Of a DNA stretch of 64,000 nucleotides, positions 21,659-33,512 are shown one piece after another (position 1 is the first letter of the stretch; each line of letters opens with the position of its first letter). The stretch lies in assembly GCA_037903355.1 (NCBI GenBank), contig JBAJFE010000018.1, positions 62,001-126,000 of the forward strand, written 5' to 3'. The translations under genes and the position numbers were made by a program. The notes beneath the pieces are model-generated. The model was not told the DNA's origin. It did not search any database and saw only the letters and a program-made list of their open reading frames with translations. The stretch is from Trichuris trichiura (lineage: Eukaryota > Nematoda > Enoplea > Trichinellida > Trichuridae).

Positions 21659-22630
21659 GTTGAAGAGTAGTGCCTAATAGCTAGCCGGAACTTACTGGAC
21701 CTGCGTTACAATTTTGGTTTAATCATAGAGAAACAAGCTTACTATGACTTTACCATCAAACTTTTCACTCTTAAAAAAGGGACGAAGTCTGAATGAACTA
21801 TCTCAAAAGTTAGTGGCGCAGAGTACATTTTCAGCTGTAAAGAACTATTAAACTGTTAACGCATTGCCAAGACATACTTCCATATTACATCTACGGAATG
21901 CGTTTAGATTATCCCCTGTCTGAGACTCAACATGGGCAAACCTCATTGCATTCTGGAATATACGGACGTGCACACACTCCAAAAAGGCGGGAAAATAATA
22001 AGCTTGATAGGCGGCTGCTTTTGAACATTGCTGATAATAGACTGTTTGTAATTTAGAGTATCTATCTTCTGCACATTCTGCTGGACGTAACCACAGTTTC
22101 AACGAATTCAAAGTTGCAGAAGTTGCATGGAATATTTCTAATGGAAAAAATAATGACCGCTGGAAAGCGTGACTTACACGTTCAACAATGTCACATCTCA
22201 GATGATGACTCATAAACACAGGGATTTCTAGTCTTGCAAGTATTTAACAGCAGATATGCTAATTAAATCACCAAAGCGACTGTTTTACATAAATTGATTA
22301 GTCATACTTTCCTGCTTGTTTATAATGACAAGCAAAACAGATTTCTTGCGTAGATAAAGTAAGCTAACAGACCATAGTCACTTATAAAAAGTTTTTTGTA
22401 ACTGCTTCTAGTAGCAGCAGCGTCACAGAATTTGTTTTTCCTAAGAGTGACTGAGAGTATTACTACCCTAGCAAAAAGTAGATCGGCAGGATGCACGCTT
22501 AAATAAAATCTGTATGCAATGCTTTTATGTCTCTTACTGCAATAAAGTTAGGAAACAAACTGACTAGTCATCAGTTCGCTTGGCAAAGAAGGCAGTTATA
22601 ACCGCTTCCAAGACAAGGGTGAAGAAAACA
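21659..22630. other. no gene recognised
   Basis: The minus-strand frame at 22219-21848 (123 codons) has no recognisable motif and no supporting signals. Confidence 0.4.
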
Positions 22631-22948
22631 ATGCCAAAACGCATTTGCAAAAGGTAAGTTGCAAATATTATGTGACAGTATAAGAACAAGTGAAAGTATT
22701 CAACGTTGCGAATGTATACTAAGCCACGTTGCTGCTGTTACCGCAATTTGGTATTCGGTTGCTCATTCGCTGCTCATTTTAGCCAGTCTAAGAAATTGTG
22801 CACAACAAAAGGCAAAGGAGTCAAAGAAGCCATGGTGACACGTCAGGTAATATTGAAATTAATCATCTTCCAACAGGGGAAGGAAGACACTCTCTTTGTC
22901 CAGCGTCACTTTCTTTTAATAAGGGGAATTTTTGAAATTCCAACTTAA
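22631..22948 (+). CDS. candidate small two-exon gene, unknown function
   Basis: A short first exon (22631-22653, starting MPKRICK) ends in a textbook donor AAAAG|GTAAGT. A 129-nt intron ends TGCTCATTTTAG, and exon 2 starts at 22783. Joining them keeps the frame through the basic stretch SQSKKLCTTKGKGVKEAM. Exon 2 can run to a stop at 22948, giving about 62 residues, or be left at another donor (CAG|GTAATA, 22847) for an exon I cannot place. The product would be small and lysine-rich at its start. The splice signals are the only support, and no family is recognised. It could also be the 5' end of a larger gene that includes the exons at 25006. Confidence 0.35.
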
Positions 22949-25005
22949 AACGTTAAGATTGATGTACGAAAACCGCTTTTAATAGCAAACTGTCTGATTT
23001 TGTTTTGTTTGCATAAATTTTCATATTGCATTGCATACTGGCATGTTATCTAACAACACATTCAGCTTCTATATGACTATTAGCATTCCCTCTTGCGGAA
23101 CCCGCGTAGGTATGGTAACCAACATTACGATCATACGCCATACCGTATACGCGTACGCGGAAAATGTTTATTCAGAGCACCCACAGCGTAAAGATTGTAC
23201 TGTGACGAATAGGCATTGTCTTTAAAGCAGTGAAAATTTTACGCAAACTGTTTCCGCTTCAAGGGAAGGTTGCCTCATTAAATGATAAAACCTATTCATC
23301 ATAGCCGTCACTGCGATCTGTCCATCACATTTCAAAGCTTGTCGCTTGGAAGCTACTTCTCTATACTGTAGTTTACTGACTACGCCGTTGTTTACCTATA
23401 CAAGCTCAAGCGTGAACGTTAGCCACTTATTCTGGCTTAGGATTAGGCTGTCAGAAAAACAAGATGGCTTGCTGATGAGGAGGACAGAATGGCCATGTTG
23501 TTTCTCAAACAGAAGCTGCATCCTTCGTGAAATAACTCTGGCATTAGCAAAAATCGTTAGCAGAAGTACTTCTGCCAAAACAGTGTCATGAAAAAAAATT
23601 TCAGGTGTTCCTGACCACATGGTAACAGAAGATTTATGTTAGTTTCGGCTGTTAGATTTTGAATGTCATGATGACAGCGTGGGATACCACTTTTGGCTTC
23701 CCTCATGACCTCAGGCAACCTTAGGTTTGAGGAAAGCACTAATAATGTATGAAATAATCCCAACTTAAGGAGTAGGAGCATTTTTAAATCTCATCTTGTT
23801 TAACATGCTTCGTTTGCTGAGCAGTATGCGTGTGAAAAACAGCATATTGTGAGAAAGCTACAAGCAGTTGTTGTTCTCATAGACGTGTTCAGAACTTTAC
23901 CTTGTAAAACGCTAAGTTTTTCTTTCATATGTTTAGAGCATTGCGACTTACGACTACGCCCTTCAAAATTTTAGCAATACAATGAACTTCAGCATCATTT
24001 GAAACTACAGTAAACATTGTTCTAAAGTTTCTTAAGCAAAAAGTTTTTTTGCTGCTCTTCAGTTATGTCTCTTACCTGTTGCCATTGCGCATATTCAACA
24101 AATAATAAAACCTTCAACAGCTTAGTTGAATAACACTATTCTTGCGTTACCATCTTACCACTGAAAGCTTCGATCATTTATTGAACATCCGCAATGGTAA
24201 CAATAAACTATTTTTTGCATCAATAAATTGCAGCTCCGGTTTTTAATTTGATGAAGCTGCATATACAGCATTAATCTGGCATTTTGTTTTCAATGTAACA
24301 ATGCAGATGGCGTAAATTCTGACTAGGCCCAGTTTGACGTCTACTTAAAACGAATTTCCATTTCTGGATATGTTTTATTCGCTCTTATGCTCTTATACAA
24401 ATGACAGCTTTAAGTAATGCAACAGACTGAAGCTTCATTGGCTTGTCCTATAAGTATCTATGCGAAAGGCTGAATGAAGGCTAAAAGGCAAGCGAGCATG
24501 CCGGCTCGCAGGATGGCACTGTGCCTTAAAAAAACAAATCCACTCTCTGTGTACACTTTTTCAGATATTGTAGTGATCAACCTGAAAACTATATTTAGAT
24601 GGTTTTGCTGAACAAGAGATACAAAAAGCAATAAAATGTCTTTCTACTTCAAAACCATAATCAGCTAAATTCAGAAAAGTAAAGGAAAGGTTAGCGTAAT
24701 ACTGGTCTTCAACAAGGTTTTTGTAAACTAAATAAATGGGTGGAAGCTCTGCAAAATGCGTATATATATATATATGCCACAATTCATTGTTGCTTAGAAG
24801 AATATGCTTCTCACATTCCGTACATTGCATGCTGCTTATACAGCTTCAGCTACATAAGATCCTGCAGATCATAATTCATTACGTTCACTACTGTAATGAA
24901 GTAGACGTGTCAGTACATGTGAGGTGATTGCGTAGTAGCGTCACGTTGAAGCTGCAATCCTTACGTGAACCTTGGATACTTTGAGTTTCTGGTTTTAATG
25001 TTGCA
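22949..25005. other. no gene recognised; TA microsatellite at 24761-24775
   Basis: Several frames of 60-90 codons occur on both strands, without domains or splice support. It could hold an intron of a larger transcription unit. Confidence 0.4.
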
Positions 25006-25711
25006 ATGGCTACCCCAAAACTGCCGGTTACCTTAAATGGTCAGGGAGGAGAGACAGGAGCTGTCAGGCTGAATTCGACTAGTCCTACCGGAGTGGTTCC
25101 CTGTTCTGACCATAAAAACGTTTTACAAACTTTTTCAACATCATCACCTTCGCAGAAAACTGCTCGTGACCGCAATGTTGCTGCGGAACATGAGAAGGCT
25201 TCTGCGACAGGAGGGAAAAAGGGACAACGCAAAAGAGTCCCATCCATCGATGAAGACCCATCACATTTGCCTGTACAAGAATGCGCAAAAGTATTGCGGG
25301 ATGAGCTTGAAAAGGTGAAAGAAGAAAATTTGGAAGTTCAACTGGCAATTGACCAGATTCCCAAGTTGAAAGGACTGAATGACAATGGAACAGGTATACT
25401 TGCCAAACTGTTGGATGACCCTGCTTCATTATCAATTACAGGTGAGTTACATTCTTTAAGGATCTTTTTCACTGTTGCACAATAAGGGATGACGCTGTTG
25501 TAAAGCTTGCAGTTGCTTCTTTGTTGCATGTACCAGACTTCCTAAAGCTCAACGCGGTAATATTTCTAACAAAAGGTTTTATTTGGCAGAAGAATTGAAG
25601 GAATTTATAGACATTGCTGAAAACGCAGAGGACAATTCGCGCATGGAAAACCAAAAGCGACGAAAACGTCAACGTCGACTACCAGATGGGCCATCTACAT
25701 CTAAGGAATGA
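25006..25711 (+). CDS. two-exon gene, predicted nuclear coiled-coil protein of 185 residues, unknown function
   Basis: Exon 1 is 25006-25441 and exon 2 is 25590-25711. The intron of 148 nt has a consensus donor ACAG|GTGAGT and acceptor TTTGGCAG, and splicing keeps one frame of 186 codons including the stop. The first about 85 residues are low in order and rich in S, T, G and basic residues (KKGQRKR at about 70). Residues 90-115 (ECAKVLRDELEKVKEENLEV) look like a coiled coil. The spliced segment ITEELKEFIDIAENAED is acidic, and the C-terminus has a strong basic cluster, KRRKRQRR, probably a nuclear localisation signal. The start follows an AT-rich leader (GTTGCAATGG). A variant poly(A) signal ATTAAA lies near 25934. 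I do not recognise the family. It may have further upstream exons. Confidence 0.65.
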
Positions 25712-27066
25712 CAAAGCTACGAGGGATAATTTATGTTATCAGTAGAATAGTACAAAGTGCAACTACATAAAAGAATTACTGTTAGAGTACGGAGCATCTC
25801 CAGTTTACTCGTTTTCATAGATGGTGAGTTAATACTTAGTAAAGCATTCACTGTTATTCGTATGGCAGCAACGTTGGAAAACACAAGTCGATTTAAAAAA
25901 TGATCCCTCAAAAAACAGCTGATATGTTGCGGATTAAATTATTATGCAAAAATGATTGCAACGAATTGGCCAATGCACCTTCGGCAGCACGTAGCAAAGA
26001 ACAGAAACTTTAAGAACGAAATCAGTCTTACAATTTTTCCGGTCATTCTCTTTCATTGTCAACTACGTGATGACAGTGTCTGCATACAACGAAAAAGCGG
26101 CAAAACCAGAGCAAGAGATATGTAATGGAAGTGGCGCTTGCGTGTTTTTTATTTCAGCCGAATATAAAAAAGGTATAACAGTGGAACGGATGAATATTTC
26201 ACTGCTGAATCCTGATTCAAGAACTTCTTATATATCAGTTTCTTTGCGCAAATTAGATTGTTAAACCAACGGGATTAAGGTGGAAGTAACCCAGTTGTTT
26301 AATATTGCAAGGTAAGGGTGAACATCAGATGTCGTTAAACAAGGATGGGTATTTTTCAAAGGGAAAAACTCTGTCTGAAAAACCTCATTAAAATACCAGC
26401 ATGATGTGAATGTAAATGTTCTAGTAAAAAAGACAACGGAAAGCATTGCGGCGGAACGCCTAATCATGTTAGCCTGCTGTAAATTCAGATAATATTGTGA
26501 TAAGAAGTTTACGAGTTACAACAGTATTAGTCAATTGTCTCTTCAAGGTCCTAAAGTCATACTGTAGGTTTTGCTTCCCATCCTATTCAACTATTATGTA
26601 AGTCTGAACGTAAGCGCAAAGCTTATGGTTTAGCTTAGGCTTAGTTAAAGGCAAAATAAATGGGTAAGAAAATTTTGCTGCAGTGGGAGAACACGATTAT
26701 TAGCATCTTTGTCGGAATAGAAACAACATTATTCAAATTGTAAATGCAGTCAGAGGACAGAATTTAGCTGAATTAATAGGAACAAATCGTTATTTCATAC
26801 AGCAAAAAGTAATTAACATCTTGAATGCACTAGCAGCCATGAGCGTGAAGCATTTTTCTTGTTTGATAAAGCAACGTTTACCGTTAGGTACAGTAATCCT
26901 TTAAAAACTTTTAGGCGCGATTCAAGAAACCATCAGCGTCAAAGAAGGCAGAAAAAATGTTATTTTAATGCCAAATGCCTTCCTCGGAGTTCATATCGTC
27001 AGTGCGCTGATCTTTTCTTAGCTTTCTAAATCTTTTACCGCTTTTCCGTTCTGACCTGCTTAGTAT
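25712..27066. other. no gene recognised
   Basis: The start holds the probable 3' UTR of the preceding gene. 26570-26660 contains a TTAGCTTAGGCTTAG stretch like the foldback at 59913. Otherwise it is AT-rich DNA with only short frames. Confidence 0.4.
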
Positions 27067-27273
27067 CTGTAATTCAAACGAAACAATTGCTCTGCCAGCG
27101 GATGGATGAGGGATTATTGGGACAAAATGAACAGGACCAATACACTCAGCTTTATTTTTCAGAGCGTTCCGAAAGCTCTAAAAAATGCAGTTGAGTGTAT
27201 TCGCCCTGTTCAAGTTTTCCTAATAATCGCTTATCCACCCGCTGGTAGAGCTGTTGTTTCATTTGAATTACAG
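27067..27273. mobile_element. palindromic MITE, 207 bp
   Basis: The left arm starts CTGTAATTCAAACGAAACAA and the right arm ends with the near-exact inverse (TTGTTTCATTTGAATTACAG). The pairing continues inward through CCAGCGGATGGATGAG / CTTATCCACCCGCTGG and AATACACTCA / TGAGTGTATT to the centre at GAGCGTTCCGAAAGCTC. The whole segment can form one long hairpin. There is no coding sequence; the open frame across it is a by-product. Confidence 0.82.
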
Positions 27274-28674
27274 TTACCAAGCAGATAAGAACGGGAAAAG
27301 CCATAGAAGAACTAGAAAACTATGAGACATCATTCCATTATGATGCATCCAATTTTCAAGTGTGCTGATCGTTCAAATTTCGTGTGATTACCTCTAGTAA
27401 AGCTTGTTATCCATCGTGTTTGAAAATGTTTACACGCTTGCTTCCAATACGACTCAGACGACAATTTCGTAATGGAAACGGAGTTTTTCATAAGAAAACT
27501 ATGGAGCTGTGTTTGCTTACGTCAGTTGCGGTGTGGGCTGCTTGGACTGTTCAGTAGAATGCAGTGGCATGAGACAATATCTAGTCAAATCATTAGAGAC
27601 AACTTATTCATGAGAAAACAGGCAAAACAAATGATAAAATACCTGAGAGCGTTTTGCGCTTCCATCTTCTAGCATCAATGGTTCATTAATCGCAAAGAAT
27701 GGTACTGAGCGGCTCTTGCTCACCTTATGCAGCTTTGCTGAACATTCATGAGGATCCCCTGCATGTGTGTGTGCCACGAATTTGAATGACAGATGGAGTG
27801 GTTGTAATGATATGCCAGCACACTATTGCTACAACCGCCCCTTCATTCGTTACGCTAACGCCAACGCGCAATTCACATTATCATTACTCGCTACTGAAAA
27901 ATGCACTTCATCATCACTGCATCCGCTTTCGCCCACTTTCAAACTGATATCTTACAGGCGCGCGGGAGCTTGATTGAATATTCAATGAAGCTGCGTGGTG
28001 TGATTAAACGACGATGCAACATTGTTTGCCATCATTGCAGTGTCGAAAAGCGTAGCAGCGAGCTTCAAGTTTTGAGCGCATTTATCGCTAGTGTCGAGTT
28101 CTTGCCGTCTGCAACTGCATGGACAGCAATGAGTTAGGTAAGGTACTGCTAATGCCGCGGTAGAATGTCTTTTTACTAAAAAGAGAGTGGTTAGGCTAAT
28201 CGTGTGCATATATGAGCTCGGTAAAGCACTTTGGCGCTATTGGGAAAAGTGTAACTGTTTGCGACGTCAGTAGGGTTGTCTAAGCCAGAAACAGGACGAA
28301 AGTATATGTTCATTTCTACGTTGTGAGTTGTGTAGAAATTGTTGAGCAGTGTGCAGTTGACTGGACGGAATCGTTCTCTAATTTTGATTTTATCACAGGT
28401 GTACAGTCATTGTCAGTAAAAGGACAGCAGCTGCTGTGCAGTAGCGTTTAGTCGACGCTGAAGGAGAAGAAGCAAGCTGAGGCAACGGTAAGATTATCTA
28501 ACGTTATATGAGTGTCGCCCGTGATGATACCACTATAGATTGTGCAGCATAATAGGCCAAAGGATGAAGTTAACCACCCACCAAGAACTTTCAACGATAA
28601 CAGTCCATATTGGCTAATAATGCCAAAACGCCTCAGGTTATGATAACCATATTGACCGTTCCCTAAAAAATTTG
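27274..28674. other. no gene recognised
   Basis: No domain, splice-supported frame or known repeat was identified. Confidence 0.4.
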
Positions 28675-28922
28675 TTTCGAAAGACGGGGTGTCTTTTAAC
28701 AGGCTTCGGTTGTTTCATAGTTGATCTTCTGATTCACGGGTTTGGCCTGTTGGGTGTATCTGTAAGTAAACTTCAAAGTGTCCTACCAGCGAATGGATGA
28801 GCAGATTGTTAGAGTTTCTAACGCTATAACCATTTGCTCATCCATTCGTTGGTAGGACACTTTGAAGTGTACTTACAGATACATCAAACAGGCCTAGCCC
28901 GTGAACCAGAAGATCAACTATG
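28675..28922. repeat. Penelope-like terminal repeat, complete foldback hairpin
   Basis: The left arm (TTTCGAAAGACGGGGTGTCT, then CATAGTTGATCTTCTGATTC and ATGGATGAGCA) is followed after a short spacer with GTTAGAGTTTCTAACG by the inverted arm, ending GAAGATCAACTATGA. The arms are about 105 nt. It is the terminal repeat of the 13786 family without any coding part or hammerhead block. Confidence 0.8.
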
Positions 28923-29800
28923 ATTCCCTAAAACATGTGAAAATGTCATCACCTTTCATTTGTCAGTATAACATTCATTTGTATAGTTTACTTACGGGCA
29001 TCAGTGACAACAAGAAATAAGCTGAGATTGAATAACATCATGAAAAGAGCTAATTAATATTAACAAATAGTTTAATGACTTTTCTGTTAAACGCGTTTAT
29101 TAGGAGTAAATTGAAACACTACTTTTCTTTAAAAAAAGGCAACTTTATGAAAGCTGTTGCGCAGTTTGCGCTGCTCGACTAGCTGTTGTAGCTTGGACTA
29201 TAGTAAGATAGGTTCAAGTGATCGACAGGTAATTGGCGCATAATAATTAGTTAAACAAGACGTTTGAGTCAGAATACAGTATGGAGTCAATTATCAGACT
29301 GCCCTAAGATCAAGCTTTGGTAGCGAGAAACGGTTTTAATGATACTAATTAGGGCTCTGTCCTGCTGCTGGTCAGGGTGACACAAAAGTGAAAATGTTTT
29401 AAATTTACATGAATTCTAAAAATGGAGCATTAAAGATTGACTTCGCCTTGTCATTAGTAGATACAACAGAGCAGAATCAGTCGCGAAAGCTCCTTTCAAA
29501 TTCATGTACTCCCACTTCAGATTGCCCTAATAGTTTGACAAAGATATAATCAACATCATAAATGTCAGAATGACTGAAACTGTCGTTCAGGCGGAAAATA
29601 GAAGGCTTAAATGCTAAAGCTGACAGAAGGTTGAGTAGAATATTCAGTAATGCTATATTGCAGATGAGGATGGAACTGATTTACTAAAATCCGGAAATGC
29701 TTTTTCAATACGCAATGAATTCTGACAACATCCATAATCATATTCAGGCTTTGGTTACTAGGAGTTTTCATATCTAAAAGTAGATATGGTTTTAAAGATA
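28923..29800. other. no gene recognised
   Basis: AT-rich DNA without a supported feature. Confidence 0.4.
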
Positions 29801-32119
29801 CAGTAAATCCCCGTAAGTTGACCACCAAACGGACTGGGGAAAACTGGTAAACATGCAGGAGTGGCTCGGCTGAATAGATTAGCACCTGTATGCGTTTTAT
29901 TCTATTGAACAGCATCAGTTGGACGTGTGTTAAATGGTGAGGTGCATAAGAATAATGTCATTGTAAAATCATGCATAAGCCTTTTAGGGGCTACAATGCT
30001 TGCTCAGAAATCTGTCAATTCTAGTCTGGTGGTTTTCCTTACTACAAACATAAGCGGTAAGGATGGCCTCCGCGCTAGCCACCGCGCTCAGCATCTCTGG
30101 GCTTTTTTTAGCAGCAAAACATTCTAGCTGCGCCAACATGCGCCTGACGTTTTCTTCCTTCAGCTTTTGTACCATTTCCGTTTCATTATCACTTTCCTCC
30201 TCTGCTTCTCCTGCGCTATTTGCTTTTACGCTCATTCCTGCTTCGGCTAGTATAGATTGAAAGATTGCTTCTGGGTGGGGTTCGGTAGAAGTGGCCATCT
30301 TATCATCCATTACAACGAAATCTTTGAAATTTCCTCCTTCAAACTCTGCCTCACGAATCAGACTATCAGGTCAGAGCTCGACATCATCCTCTTCGTTTCT
30401 GACAAATCCAGCTCTCCTGTAGCACTTCCTTATTGCCTCTGGTTGAAGCTTTTTTCTAGGAAGAGCTGACCCAAAGTAGGGCGTTCAAAACATTAATGGA
30501 CGTAGCAGTCGAAGTGGCTCCCATAGATGAGCTGGTGACTTCTGCTTTGCTTATGAGCCCACTGCAGAAGCTGAGTCCCGTATTTCGCTTTGGATGTTTT
30601 AATTACTTCTTGATCTAGATGCAGGGTTTTTGAGAAAGCGTTTGGAGGCGCGAATTTCAACGTGACGTTCGTGAAATCTTTCACGTGGGGATGGCTCGGA
30701 CAGTTGTCTACTACCAGTAAGACGGAACGTTTCATTCGCTTCGTCTGTCGGCCGACAATTCTTACCCTCTCCTTGAATATGGTGGCTGTCATCCAGACAA
30801 ATTTATCTGATTTCCAAGTGACAGGGAGGTCATCAGACCTCAAGTTCTTAAATGCTCTGGGTTTCGTTGACTTACCAATGACCAATGGCTTCAACTTCTC
30901 CCCAGTTGCGCTAGCGCAAAGAAGCACAGTGAAGCGTTCTTTGAAAAGTTTCCCGCTTTTGCATTCATCACTTTTTAGTATAAGGCTTCTATCAGGCATA
31001 GCTTTGAAGAACAAGCCGCATTCAACAGCATTGAAAATGTCTTCCTCCTTGAAGCCACTGACGGAATTACGAAACTTCACGATGAAGTCTTCCAAGACCT
31101 CGACAAGAACTTCGTGAGATTCGCCGCATAAGATTTTCTGAGAAATCTGATGACGCCGCTTGAACTTACTGAGCCAACCCCTTGATGCTTGGAAACTTGC
31201 CGATTCGAAATCTACGGCCGATATTCTAGCAATATCCCCTGATCTTTGGGCCAGAGATGCATGCATTAGCTGCTTTCATTTGCTTAAACTAACGTAACGC
31301 TACTTCAATGACTTGGTCGAAGGAGGTTCTCCTCTTTTCTGGTGCATGTCTCCGCTTTCCTTCTCATATCTTTCCAAGTACTCACGTTTACGTGTTTGGA
31401 TGTTTTCATGGTAATCTTGCTGGTAAGAAACCGTTCCGCCGTCTTCCTTTAACTGTTGGTTTCGAGAAAGTGGATAAGATCCACTTTTTCCTTATATGTC
31501 AACTCGCTCGATTCTTTTCGTTCAGCCTTTGTGCAAACCGTAACCCGCGGAGTCGCTATTATTGCGCAAGCCGGAATATCTTCACTCGTGAGGACACGTC
31601 CCGCTCGGGTACAGCAAAGCGAATGAATAGAATTGAGCTCGACGCGGACGAATGCAATTAGGCTTGATTCGTCATATTTTGCTCCATGGGAGAATGCTGC
31701 TGACGCCTAGGGCGAGAGGTTATGTGAACAAGGAAACGCGCAAGCTGCGCTGGCAAGCATGGAGAAAGCATCGTCAAAGCGACAGAATCGGTTCTGTTGT
31801 CAGGAATCTCCAATGCACGGTAATGAAAAACTTGGCTACGTTGACTAATAGCACATTGAGGCAAGGACGGTTAACAGCTCCCAGCGACTGATACAGAGCA
31901 AACTGAAATGGTCAACTTATAGAGAGCGAACTAGCATTGCGTGCATATACCAGGTCACGGCTAAAGCGGTCAACTTCCCACTCACAGAGGTGGTCACCTT
32001 CCCACTTATGGAGGTTGTCCTTGCGCTTATTAACGTGCGGACAAATCAACTGGTCAAAATTTGGTCAACTTAGGGAGGCGATTACCATATAGGAGTGGTC
32101 AACTTCAGGGGTTTTACTG
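29801..32119 (-). mobile_element. Tigger/pogo DNA transposon, 2.3 kb, defective
   Basis: Inverted ends are CAGTAAATCCCCGTAAGTTG on the left and, on the right, GTCAACTTCAGGGGTTTTACTG read outward. They are flanked by TA at 29799-29800 and 32120-32121. The right subterminal region (31905-32110) repeats GGTCAACTT/AAGTTGACC-like blocks several times, the probable binding sites of the transposase. The transposase pseudogene (29987-31266) lies inside on the minus strand. The 186-bp MITE at 8597 and the fragment at 38592 share these ends. Confidence 0.9.
29987..31266 (-). pseudogene. Tigger/pogo (CENP-B-like) transposase pseudogene
   Basis: The family binds the terminal repeats through CENP-B-type helix-turn-helix domains and cuts DNA with a DDD active site. 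From the start at 31266, residues 1-45 match the second DNA-binding domain (GWLSKFKRRHQIS). The DDE core follows with CGLFFKAMPDRSL, VVDNCPSHP (Asp 187) and LHLDQE (Asp 218). The first catalytic Asp is replaced by Val (FNAVECG, residue 81; the usual form is NADE). The frame breaks at 30493, and the C-terminal tail with a terminal RIDRFLSK motif is on another frame (30310-29984). The first DNA-binding domain, expected beyond 31270, was not found. Loss of the catalytic Asp and the breaks make it inactive. Confidence 0.9.
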
Positions 32120-32375
32120 TAACAATTCTTGATGGCCATTCAAAATAAATCATACGTTTGTAAATTGCCTGTGGTAGCATTTCCTCATAGTAGGTGCAAT
32201 CTATTCATGTTGCCTTTATGTTACTGCTAAGTCTGACGCCCTTTAATGACTATGGAAAAATTCGTTTTTGAAGGTTGATTGGTTTTTGTCTGACAAAGAG
32301 TTTCACCGCGCTAAGTTCAGCTGCACAAAATTGCAACACTTTAAAATACAATATCATAAGTTTTGAATCCATTTA

Positions 32376-33302
32376 CTCTAAATCAGTGGTTCCCAACGGG
32401 GATCCCAGGGCCCCTTTGGGGGCCCTGGGAAAGACTGGAGATTTATGGGGTCCCTGGTGATCAGTGCCGCAGGACGAGATGGATCCTGCCGTCCAAGATA
32501 GTGAGGCGAGGTGACCTGAGATTACTCCTGACGACTATCAAGCCGGACGTGGATAAATTAGTAGCACTGCACCATACCCAGTCGTCGCACTGTGGTAAGA
32601 TCAAGCGACTGTCGTCTTGCTCCGAGGAAATGTTGAATTTAGATTCAGTGTTGCGCAGCCCCGAAAACAGCATCGCTGCCTGACTTACATATTGCGCTAC
32701 CATTGCTAACAGCCCACAAAATTGAGAAAGAGGAAACCCAGTGCGGCGCTTGTACTCTGAAAGCTCCCTGATCTGCAATTAGCCGGCTTAAGTCCAGCAG
32801 TATAAAAAGAACGCCTTCAGTGCCAACTAAAGAATTAAAGGCGTTAAAGGCTTCGAATATCGTTAAGGAGCTTTCACCGTATATGGCAACTAGCTTCCTT
32901 ACTAACCATTTCGCTCTAGTGTAGAAAAAAAATTCGGCGTTGACTTCGCGTCAGCAGGTATTCCATCCATTGATCGCACACTCAACTTTCACAGCGCAAA
33001 AGATGGGGTCCTACTTGCGGCTGACAAGATCCGCAGGTTAATAAGGTTTTTAATGACGACCCGGCTTAACTGTTTTTTCTTTGGCATGCACGGTAGGCAG
33101 GGAAGTCAGTTCTACATTCTGCAGCCTGTTTCAGGTGTTGAACTAATTGTACAAATTCACAACAACGTAACCACAGTAGGCGCACCTGAGGATAACAGAA
33201 GCAGGAGAATTACGTTGGGGAGAATGACGGGGGGCCCTGGCAAGTTGAAGGTCGCGAAAGGGGGCCCTGGCTCAAAAAAGGTTGGGAAACACTGCTCTAA
33301 AT
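32376..33302 (+). mobile_element. non-autonomous hAT element with perfect 8-bp target duplication
   Basis: The element spans 32384-33294 (911 bp). Terminal repeats are CAGTGGTTCCCAACGGGGAT and the inverse GGTTGGGAAACACTG. Both sides carry CTCTAAAT (32376-32383 and 33295-33302), the 8-bp duplication expected for hAT insertion. GC-rich GGGGGCCCTGG blocks sit near both ends. Inside, on the plus strand, a relic of the transposase C-terminus is readable (RRGDLRLLLTTIKPDVDKLV, about 32503-32565). The rest of the transposase is deleted. Confidence 0.93.
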
Positions 33303-33512
33303 GTGATGCGTTTTAAAGGCAGTGTTAAGTGGAAGAACCACTTGTAGTACAGCCACTCTCAGAGCGCATGAAAGGAATAACTCATCGTTGGGAGCTAACA
33401 TTATGAACTGCATGGTGAAATGACTCAATAGCATCCCCTGATTACTGTGTTCGTGAAGCACTGCTGTCATGTACAAATATGGTTACATAATAATTCAGCA
33501 ATTCTTTTCATG
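33303..33512. other. no gene recognised
   Basis: Short spacer between repeats. Confidence 0.4.

Noticed and set aside
30662..31117. 151-codon plus-strand frame
   Set aside because: Antisense to the Tigger transposase.
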